A program made the position numbers and the translations under genes. From positions 1-10,320 of the forward strand of contig DGKN01000242.1 in the NCBI GenBank assembly GCA_002387005.1: 10,320 nucleotides of DNA. The letters are read 5' to 3'. The DNA comes from Propionibacteriaceae bacterium UBA4569 (lineage in GTDB: Bacteria > Actinomycetota > Actinomycetes > Propionibacteriales > Propionibacteriaceae). Under the pieces are notes generated by a model that had not been told where the DNA came from, did no database searches, and worked only from the letters and a program-made list of their open reading frames with translations. Shown here piece by piece: positions 5,241 to 10,320 of this stretch (the first letter of the stretch is position 1; the number at the start of each line of letters is the position of its first letter).

Positions 5241-5903
5241 TCATCCAGGGGACGGCATGAGCTCGCTTAGGCGGCGTGCCGTAGCGGTGCTACTCGCCGC
5301 TCGCAACTCTGCGTCGCGCTCATCGTTCTTCGCGATACCTATAACAGGCACGTCAGCTGCGACTGCAGCCAAGACGTCGCTGACTGAGTCTCCGATCATC
5401 ACGGCTGGTCTTTGTCGGGAACGTCGCATCCCCTCTTGCAGGATGAAGGGGCTCGGCTTCATTCGGTTGATATGGTCGGGGTCACGTCCAATAATCGCGG
5501 ATATGTAGCCCATTAGTTGGTGCGTCATGAAGAAGGTCGTCGCACAGTCTGGGCTGTTGTTTGTAACAATCACCACCTCGGCACCGTTGTTGCGAGCGGA
5601 TTCCAGCAGTTCTCGGATGCCTGGCGTCAGGGGGCTTCGACGCGCGGCCTCCACTTCTGCCGCCGTTCCGTACGCCTCGACGTCACGTGCGGCGGTCGTT
5701 CGGCTTGCTGCTCGGATGATGGCGAGGTGGTCGGTGGTGGTCTCTTCCTCGTCAGTGAGCGACACCCCCTGGTCTTTGGCGAAGCGCCGTACATTGTCGG
5801 CAAGCTCACGGTTGGCTGGGGGCGGGAGAAGCCGTGTCACGGGGCCGTCGAAGTCCAGCAGGATCAAGCGGGCTGATGCGAACACTTCACCGGGCGTGGT
5901 CAT
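5241..5903 (-). CDS. HAD-superfamily hydrolase (220 aa)
   Basis: All four HAD motifs are present, numbering from the ATG at 5903: motif I D-F-D-G-P (Asp17 nucleophile, Asp19 acid/base), motif II I-V-T-N-N-S (Thr114), motif III Lys149 in M-K-P-S-P, and motif IV G-D-S-V-S-D (Asp172, Asp176). The helical cap lies between motifs I and II, as in phosphoglycolate phosphatase-like enzymes. It is probably a soluble small-molecule phosphatase of unknown substrate. The start at 5903 is preferred over an in-frame ATG at 5927: it overlaps the GntR stop as ATGA (5903-5900), has GAGG in front, and 5927 has no ribosome binding site. The overlap implies coupling to the GntR gene, which is now broken by an insertion element, so its expression may be changed. 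GntR-HAD pairs are familiar in actinomycete mobile elements. Confidence 0.87.
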   Translation of the reverse strand: MTTPGEVFASARLILLDFDGPVTRLLPPPANRELADNVRRFAKDQGVSLTDEEETTTDHLAIIRAASRTTAARDVEAYGTAAEVEAARRSPLTPGIRELLESARNNGAEVVIVTNNSPDCATTFFMTHQLMGYISAIIGRDPDHINRMKPSPFILQEGMRRSRQRPAVMIGDSVSDVLAAVAADVPVIGIAKNDERDAELRAASSTATARRLSELMPSPG

Positions 5904-6136
5904 GCGGGCCTCGCGATTGTCGTCCATAGGCTGTCGAACCAGATCTGGGTGGACTCGACGAACAGGCTGCCCAAGCTTTCCGGGTCGGTGTCCTTCGCGT
6001 AGTGGAAAAGCGTCGCGTCCTTGCCCATCGGGTCATAGATCTCTGTGGGACCGGTGGCCAGCTGCACTTCGCGCTGCCGAACGGGGTAGTAACCCTGGAA
6101 GACATCTTCACCGTTGATGATGAAGGTCTTCGCTTG
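5900..6136 (-). pseudogene. GntR-family regulator, 3' part (separated by IS256 insertion)
   Basis: This frame gives the C-terminal ~78 residues of a GntR regulator (T-F-I-I-N-G-E-D-V-F-Q-G-Y-Y-P-V, then Y-D-P-M-G-K-D-A-T-L-F-H-Y), ending W-F-D-S-L-W-T-T-I-A-R-P-A. This is the effector-domain end found in regulators of actinomycete integrative elements. The rest of the gene lies beyond the insertion element at 7539-8095. Removing the element and one copy of the 8-bp duplication joins ...S-A-P-Q-A-K to T-F-I-I-N-G... in frame. An ATG just inside the element (6142) could start a short product, but it has no ribosome binding site. The stop overlaps the HAD start as ATGA. Confidence 0.88.
6129..6136. 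repeat. Left copy of IS256 target-site duplication
   Basis: TTCGCTTG here is repeated exactly at 7539-7546 at the other end of the element. One further matching C lies before both copies, but an 8-bp duplication gives ungapped alignment of the terminal repeats. Eight to nine bases is normal for the IS256 family. Confidence 0.9.
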
Positions 6137-6158
6137 GGTCAAGTCCCGTTGGGTGGTG
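6137..6158 (+). repeat. IS256 left terminal inverted repeat
   Basis: It begins GGTCAAGTCCC and matches the right end in 16 of 22 bases without gaps. It lies just past the transposase stop codon (6164-6166). Confidence 0.8.
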
Positions 6159-6163
6159 TTGTT

Positions 6164-7423
6164 TCAGGCGGCGGTGAGGGCGGCGGGTTCGGGGTCTTGG
6201 CGTAGCCGAGCTGCCAGGCGTCGCATGGAGATGTCGGACAGGTAGCGGCGCTCTCCGTATTGCCATTCTTCGTGTTGTTCGAGCAGGACCGCGCCGACCA
6301 GCCGGGTGACGGAGTCACGGTTGGGGAAGACCTGGACGACATCGGCGCGGCGTTTGATCTCGGTGTTGACCCGCTCGATCGGGTTGTTCGACCAGATCTT
6401 CTTCCAGTGCTCGGTCGGGAAGGCAGCGAACGCGGTCAGGTCTGCCTCGGCGTCGCGCAGCATGTCGGCAACCGTTGGGAACGAGGTCTGCAGGGAAGCG
6501 GTGACCTGGTGGTAGGCCTCACGGACCGCTTCGGGGCTGGTTTGGGCGAAGATCGTGGAGACCAGAGCATTGACGGGTTTGGAGTTCGCCGAGCCCAAGT
6601 GCTGGGTGATGTTGCGCGCGAAATGGACCCGGCAGCGTTGCCAGCCAGCGCCGGGCAGGACGGCCTTGACCGCGGCCTTCAAGCCGGCGTGGGCATCTGA
6701 GATGACCAGCGCAACCCCTTCGGGGCGGGTGGGGCTGGTGGGGTTGAGGCCGCGCTGGCGCAGACCGCGCAGGAATTCGGTCCAGAAGTCGGTCGACTCG
6801 CTGTCGCCGACGGCCATGCCGAGGATCTCACGGCGTCCGAGGGCGGACACGCCGACCGCGACGACGACAGCTTGGGAGACGACATGCCCGTGGTGTCGGA
6901 CGTCGAGGTAGGTGGCGTCGAGGTAGAGGTAGGGGAACCAGGTGTGGTCCAAGGATCGGGTCATGAACGTGGTGACGACCTCGTCGATGTCACCGCAAAT
7001 CCGTGAGACCGACGATTTGGAGATACCCGACTCGTTGCCCAAGGCCTTGACGAGCTCGTCGACCTTGCGGGTGGAGATGCCCTCGATCCAGGCTGTGCAG
7101 ATCACCGAGTAGAGCGCCTTGTCGACCCTGCGGCGTGGGTGCAACAGGGACGGGAAGAAGGATCCCTCGCGCAGTTTGGGGATCGCGAGGTCGAGTTGCC
7201 CGGCCGGGGTGGCCAGGGTCTTGGCGCGGGTACCGTTGCGCCGCGTCACACGCTGTTCGGTGCGTTCGTAGCGGCCGGCGCCGACCTTGACGGCGGCCTC
7301 AGCCTCGATCAGGTCCTGCAGGCCGGCCTGCAACAGGCGGCGGAACAATTCCTCATGCGCGAGGGAGGGGTCGTCGAGCAGTTCCTGCAGCAGGCCGGAC
7401 AGGGCAGACTGGTGGTGGGTCAT
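6164..7423 (-). CDS. IS256-family DDE transposase (419 aa)
   Basis: This full-length mutator/IS256 transposase has the acidic triad: Asp169 in L-D-A-T-Y, Asp243 in I-S-D-A-H-A-G, and Glu350 in N-N-P-I-E-R-V-N-T-E (Glu355 is the alternative). The family signature W-Q-R-C-R-V-H-F-A-R-N is at 261-271, and the N-terminal helical DNA-binding part includes the G-I-S-T-R-K-V-D-E-L motif (115-124). It cuts and joins the element ends in the cytoplasm. ATG at 7423 has AAGGA about 7 bases upstream and gives the usual family length of just over 400 residues. The frame stays open upstream through the right end of the element into the GntR gene, which gives an apparent 613-residue fusion; this is accidental. 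No frameshift or stop, so it is probably functional. Confidence 0.97.
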   Translation of the reverse strand: MTHHQSALSGLLQELLDDPSLAHEELFRRLLQAGLQDLIEAEAAVKVGAGRYERTEQRVTRRNGTRAKTLATPAGQLDLAIPKLREGSFFPSLLHPRRRVDKALYSVICTAWIEGISTRKVDELVKALGNESGISKSSVSRICGDIDEVVTTFMTRSLDHTWFPYLYLDATYLDVRHHGHVVSQAVVVAVGVSALGRREILGMAVGDSESTDFWTEFLRGLRQRGLNPTSPTRPEGVALVISDAHAGLKAAVKAVLPGAGWQRCRVHFARNITQHLGSANSKPVNALVSTIFAQTSPEAVREAYHQVTASLQTSFPTVADMLRDAEADLTAFAAFPTEHWKKIWSNNPIERVNTEIKRRADVVQVFPNRDSVTRLVGAVLLEQHEEWQYGERRYLSDISMRRLAARLRQDPEPAALTAA

Positions 7424-7516
7424 CGTGGGGTCCTTCACATGGTTCTTGGCGGAATCGGTCCCACGATGACCCACCCCAGAGCCTTCAAACCCCGGCCGGG
7501 TCACCACGGGAATTGC

Positions 7517-7538
7517 CACCACGCTATGGGACTCACCC
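7517..7538 (-). repeat. IS256 right terminal inverted repeat
   Basis: Read on the minus strand it begins GGGTGAGTCCC and continues to the shared GTGGTG block, pairing with 6137-6158. Confidence 0.8.
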
Positions 7539-7546
7539 TTCGCTTG
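7539..7546. repeat. Right copy of IS256 target-site duplication
   Basis: TTCGCTTG, identical to 6129-6136, directly outside the right inverted repeat and inside the GntR coding frame. Confidence 0.9.
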
Positions 7547-8095
7547 CGGCGCGGACTGGAGCACCCGCCGTTCGACCTTCGCGAGGTTCAGGAGCTTGAA
7601 GTCCGCCAGCTCGGTGAGAGAATCTGTCAGCGCCTGCACCGATCGATCGGCAATGCCGGCCAAGCGCTCGCGGGCGGTCACGCTCTCCTCTGGTATGTGA
7701 TCGACGATCACCGGTAGTGACAGTGGGGCGGTGGGGTCCGGAAGCAAGAGTCGGACCGAGACCGAACGAGGGTGTAGCTCACCGGAGCGCACACGGTCCA
7801 GCGGCTCGGCGAGGGCTCCTGCCAACGTCTCGGCGGTGAAGCCACAAAAGTCGATGGTGACCTCCGGGGCAGCGAAGGCCATCTGCAGTAGCGGCCGCAG
7901 ATCTACGGTGCGCTCCGTTTGGGCCTTCACATAGGCGCCGCTGCCTTGGCGGGTAACCACCAGGCCTTCTTCCCGTAGTACGCGCAGCGCCTGTTGGATC
8001 GTCATTCTCGCTACGCCGTACTGGGCTGCGAGCTCGTGTTGGGACGGAAGCTTGTCACCCGGCCTGAACTCGCGTGTGCGAATCGCGTGCTCGAT
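7539..8095 (-). pseudogene. GntR-family regulator, 5' part (start lost, 3' end cut by IS256)
   Basis: Reading left from 8095, the frame gives I-E-H-A-I-R-T-R-E-F-R-P-G-D-K-L-P-S-Q-H-E-L-A. It continues through the helix-turn-helix A-A-Q-Y-G-V-A-R-M-T-I-Q-Q-A-L-R-V-L-R-E-E-G-L and the wing R-Q-G-S-G-A-Y-V, a textbook GntR DNA-binding domain. The effector region follows to the insertion at 7546. Upstream an in-frame TGA (8098-8096) closes the frame, and the usual 15-25 N-terminal residues and start codon are absent because the sequence changes abruptly to the replication-initiator gene on the other strand. The gene is therefore broken twice: at its 5' end by a rearrangement and within by IS256. 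An ATG at 8005 lies inside the helix-turn-helix and is not a real start. In related elements this regulator controls transfer or replication genes. Confidence 0.88.
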
Positions 8096-8930
8096 TCAGT
8101 TCGCGAAGGTCGCCGAGATGCAGATCCGCGGCGCGATCCACTTCCACGCCCTCATCCGCCTCGACGGACCCGCAGCCCAGGGCATCGGCGCCGCCGCACC
8201 GTCCGGCATCACCGCCGAGGTCCTCGCCCAGCTCGCGCATGACGCAGCGGCCACTGTGGTTTTCCTTGCTCCCTCACCGCACGAGGCGGTCAAGCAGGTC
8301 CCGCTGAGGTTCGGCGCCCAGGTTGATGCCAAGGCGATCCGGAGCGCTGGTCGGCCTGACGATTCCGACCGTGAGCTCACGCCCGCTCAGGTCGCCGGGT
8401 ACCTCGCGAAGTACGCCACCAAGGACGCCACCGCGGCCAAGCATGGTGGCGCCTCCAACCCCCACCTCGACCGGCTTGTGACCCTCTGCCGCATCTGGTC
8501 CGGACACGCCAAGAGCCGCGACACCCTGCGCCGCGCCGGCCATGACGTCCCCGGGCCGCTGGGTAAGGACGGTCTCGACGTGTACGCCCACATTGGAAAG
8601 TGGGCCCACGAACTCGGCTTCCGTGGCCACTTTTCCACCAGGAGCCGCCGCTACAGCATCACCCTCGGGGCGCTGCGGCGGGCACGGTCCCGCTTCCAGA
8701 CCCTCGTCCAGGAGTCCCGCCGTACCGGTCAGCCCGTCGGCTGGGACAGCGTCGACCTGCTCACCGACGACGAGGACGACGACACCACCCTGATCCTGCG
8801 GGACTGGGCCTATGCCGGCACCGGCTGGGACACCACCGCCGACGAAGCCCTCGCCCTCGCAGCCGCAGCCCGGGCCCGCGAGTACGACCAGTGGAAAGCC
8901 ACCAACACCCCCCACACCAAGGAGAACTGA
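8091..8930 (+). pseudogene. RepSA-type rolling-circle replication initiator, 5'-truncated
   Basis: From about 8094 the frame reads I-Q-F-A-K-V-A-E-M-Q-I-R-G-A-I-H-F-H-A-L-I-R-L-D-G. This is the HUH motif region (His-Phe-His at 8139-8147) of actinomycete rolling-circle initiators such as RepSA of pSAM2. The Y-L-A-K-Y motif (8400-8414) is the likely nicking-tyrosine motif. The C-terminus continues to a TGA at 8928-8930. These proteins usually have one to two hundred further residues before the HUH motif; here they are missing, replaced by the antisense strand of a truncated GntR gene. The open frame extends left to an ATG at 8052, but those residues are antisense GntR sequence. Without the N-terminal part it is probably inactive. 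It is followed closely by the excisionase-like gene, as in intact elements. Confidence 0.83.
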
Positions 8931-8934
8931 ACCC

Positions 8935-9162
8935 ATGAGCAAGACCGACACCGTCGTCAGCCTGGACACCATGCCCCGGCCCGAGCCCACCTTCGACTAC
9001 CTGACCAGCGACGAGCTGGCGGTCTGGCTGCGCGTCTCCCCGTCCACCCTGTGCCGCTGGCGCAAGACCGGGCAGGGGCCGCGCTGCACCTGGCTGTCGC
9101 CCACCTGCCCGCGCTACCTGCGGGCTGACGTCGAGGCTTGGCTGAGGCGGGCCGCTGCGTGA
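8935..9162 (+). CDS. xis: Helix-turn-helix protein, excisionase-like (75 aa)
   Basis: ATG at 8935 follows AAGGAG (8919-8924) and begins 4 bp after the Rep stop. The 75-residue product has a winged-helix motif of the excisionase/MerR type: Y-L-T-S-D-E-L-A-V-W-L-R-V-S-P-S-T-L-C-R-W-R-K-T-G, then G-P, and Y-L-R-A-D-V-E-A-W-L near the C-terminus. In actinomycete integrative elements the gene between rep and int is normally xis, which bends DNA at the att site to favour excision. Its stop overlaps the integrase GTG start. The name rests on position and fold, not on close family identity. Confidence 0.78.
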   Translation: MSKTDTVVSLDTMPRPEPTFDYLTSDELAVWLRVSPSTLCRWRKTGQGPRCTWLSPTCPRYLRADVEAWLRRAAA

Positions 9163-10235
9163 GCATCGAGAAGACCCCCAACGGGCGCTTCCGCGCCCAC
9201 CTCAAGAGCGGACGGGTGAAGGTCGCCTCCCGCACCTTCGACACCCGGCGGGAAGCCAATGCCTGGCTCACCCGGGAACGTGCCGCCCTCGCCGGTGGCG
9301 TCGACCCCCGCGCTGGCAAGGAGCGGGTGCGTGACCTGCTCCCCCGCTGGCTCGAGATCCGGCGCACCACCGTCGCGGTGAAGACCTGGCAGACCGACCG
9401 TGAGCTGCTGCGCCTCGTCCCGACCAGCCTCCAGGCGCTGCAGGTCTCGGCGGTCAGTGGCCGCGAGGTGGCCCGCTCCTTCGAGGCGCTGCTGTCACGC
9501 GGCCTGAGCCACAACTCCGTGGTGCGCTACCGGGCCAGCCTGTCGGTCTTCTTCGCCTGGTGCGTGCGGGAGAAGCTGATCGCCACCAACCCGGTCACCG
9601 CAGTCCGAGTGCCGAAGAGTTCTCTCCCGCCCGTCGAGCTGCAGCCCTTCACGGAGGACGAGCTGGAAGCGGCGTGGCTGATGTGGCGGGAACGAGACCC
9701 ACGGCTGGCCGACGTGATGCTCGTTCTCGGCTGGACCGGGCTGCGCTGGGCCGAGGCTCGCGAGTTGCGCGTCGGCGACTTCATCGAGATCCCGTCGCCG
9801 GCCCTCCTGGTGCGTCGTTCGGCTCCCGAGGGCGTCGGCGTGAAGGCCACCAAGAGCGGGCGGTCACGTCGCGTGCCCGTCGCCAACCGAGTGCTGCCCA
9901 TCATCAAGCGCTTCACCCTGGGCAAGGGTCCCGACGACCTGCTGCTGACCACCTACATGGGCGCCCAGCTGCACCGCAACGCCGTCGTCCGCACCCTCGA
10001 CTGGAAGAAGACAGGCCAGGGCCGACGGATCCACGACCTGCGGGACACCGCCGCCTGCCTGTGGCTGGCCCGTGGTGTCGACCCGGGGACCGTGCAGGCA
10101 TGGATGGGCCACGAGTCCATCGCGACCACGAACCGCTACCTGCACTACCTGGGCACGACCGCCGATGTTGCGGGGCTGGCAAGGCTCAATGCGGCCCTGG
10201 CTTCCGCCGGGGGTCCGCGAGAGGCGGCAAAATGA
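9159..10235 (+). CDS. int: Tyrosine-type site-specific integrase
   Basis: The start is taken as the GTG at 9159, which overlaps the xis stop (GTGA) and begins with the family's usual M-S-I-E-K-T-P-N-G-R-F-R-A; an ATG at 9138 would add seven residues read within xis. The 358-residue protein has an AP2-like N-terminal arm-binding domain (1-~50), a core-binding domain (~55-150) and a catalytic domain with every catalytic residue: Arg196 (T-G-L-R-W-A-E), Lys232 (T-K-S-G-R), His292-x-x-Arg295 (H-D-L-R-D-T), His318 (M-G-H-E-S) and Tyr327 (N-R-Y-L-H). It recombines attP with a chromosomal tRNA site and, with the excisionase, reverses this. It lies 63 bp from the tRNA 3' end at the right edge, the normal place for the int of an element integrated in that tRNA. 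It appears intact although the element is degraded. Confidence 0.96.
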   Translation: MSIEKTPNGRFRAHLKSGRVKVASRTFDTRREANAWLTRERAALAGGVDPRAGKERVRDLLPRWLEIRRTTVAVKTWQTDRELLRLVPTSLQALQVSAVSGREVARSFEALLSRGLSHNSVVRYRASLSVFFAWCVREKLIATNPVTAVRVPKSSLPPVELQPFTEDELEAAWLMWRERDPRLADVMLVLGWTGLRWAEARELRVGDFIEIPSPALLVRRSAPEGVGVKATKSGRSRRVPVANRVLPIIKRFTLGKGPDDLLLTTYMGAQLHRNAVVRTLDWKKTGQGRRIHDLRDTAACLWLARGVDPGTVQAWMGHESIATTNRYLHYLGTTADVAGLARLNAALASAGGPREAAK

Positions 10236-10298
10236 CCCCAGACATGAAAGAACCCCGCATGACCGGAACCGTTCATCCTAGTCAGCGAGGTTTCTTGC

Positions 10299-10320
10299 TG
10301 GTGGAGCATAGGGGATTCGA
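10299..10320 (-). tRNA. 3' end of a tRNA gene, probably tRNA-Ala (rest outside window), likely att site
   Basis: On the minus strand the edge reads ...TCGAAT, CCCCT (T-stem 3' strand, 10314-10310), acceptor ATGCTCC (10309-10303), discriminator A (10302) and CCA (10301-10299). This is the standard 3' end of a tRNA gene. The ending CTCCACCA with an AGGGG-type T stem is typical of actinobacterial tRNA-Ala, but the anticodon is outside the window. Its 3' end faces the integrase gene, so this is the expected integration site. Unlike the tRNA-Glu scar at 2473, it could be the restored intact tRNA. Confidence 0.65.

Larger units (their letters stand above)
6137..7538 (-). mobile_element. IS256-family insertion sequence, complete (1402 bp)
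   Basis: The ends are fixed by the TTCGCTTG target duplication and by imperfect terminal inverted repeats. The first 22 bases at 6137-6158 match the reverse complement of 7517-7538 at 16 of 22 positions, including shared AGTCCC and GTGGTG blocks. It contains one minus-strand transposase gene filling nearly all of its length. Length, single gene and duplication size fit IS256. It interrupts a GntR regulator gene. The intact ends and clean duplication suggest a recent or at least undamaged insertion. Confidence 0.93.

Noticed and set aside
7139-7717. Plus-strand open frame across the right end of IS256
   Set aside because: It spans the transposase antisense and the GntR antisense, two unrelated pieces joined by the insertion, so it cannot be an ancestral gene.
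6164-8005. A single 613-residue minus-strand gene fusing a GntR helix-turn-helix to a transposase
   Set aside because: The terminal repeats and target duplication show that an IS256 element inserted in frame. The transposase has its own ribosome binding site and start at 7423, and the ATG at 8005 is inside the helix-turn-helix.
8052-8100. ATG at 8052 as the start of the replication initiator
   Set aside because: Residues from 8052 to about 8093 are the antisense translation of the GntR DNA-binding domain and have no Rep homology, and no ribosome binding site precedes this ATG.
9138-9159. ATG at 9138 as the integrase start
   Set aside because: It lies inside xis with no ribosome binding site. 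The GTG at 9159 overlaps the xis stop and gives the usual integrase N-terminus.
2473-10320. The tRNA-Glu scar and the right-edge tRNA as attL and attR of one element
   Set aside because: Their acceptor stems differ (TGGGGAT versus ATGCTCC) and only the common T-loop core is shared, so they do not form an att pair.
1-10320. CRISPR array
   Set aside because: No regularly spaced repeats with spacers on either strand; the only tandem repeats are the two short pairs described.

Overview
The window looks like chromosome of a high-GC actinobacterium (Actinomycetota). Most genes are strongly GC-biased at third positions, at least three genes seem to be transcribed without a leader, and the mobile genes belong to the integrative-element families of Streptomyces and its relatives. 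I cannot name the genus from the sequence.

Left part, 1-2397, probably host backbone. A small plus-strand cluster encodes the end of a rhodanese with a membrane anchor, a 56-residue cysteine-rich protein, and a CsoR/CstR-family repressor. The repressor keeps both sensing cysteines but has lost the copper-binding histidine, which suggests a persulfide sensor controlling a sulfur-handling operon. Facing it on the minus strand is a 514-residue patatin-like phospholipase. A small hairpin lies between the two stop codons.

Middle part, about 2470-8095, is an integrated island. It opens at 2473-2516 with the 3' half of a tRNA-Glu(UUC) gene, cut in the anticodon loop, which is a typical attachment-site scar. 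The cargo that follows is a Nudix hydrolase; a gene-poor stretch holding an eroded reading frame; a PIN-domain (DUF4935-like) protein with distinctly low GC; and, on the minus strand, a GntR regulator translationally coupled to a HAD phosphatase. A 1402-bp IS256-family element (6137-7538) has inserted into the GntR gene. Its 8-bp target duplication can be read directly, and conceptual removal of the element restores the reading frame exactly.

Right part, about 8091-10320, is the replication and integration end of a pSAM2-like integrative and conjugative element: the C-terminal part of a RepSA-type rolling-circle initiator, an excisionase-like helix-turn-helix protein, and a complete tyrosine integrase. 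It ends against the 3' end of another tRNA gene, probably tRNA-Ala, which runs off the window.

The GntR and Rep genes are both missing their 5' ends and meet head to head at about 8085-8100. The two tRNA scars differ. Together these facts suggest that the island is a fusion of parts of two integrated elements and not one intact element. No transfer gene (tra/spd) is visible, so the element looks immobile, although its integrase appears complete. The most interesting candidates for new biology are the low-GC PIN protein with repeats ahead of its promoter, and the sulfur-sensing cluster with its uncharacterised small protein.
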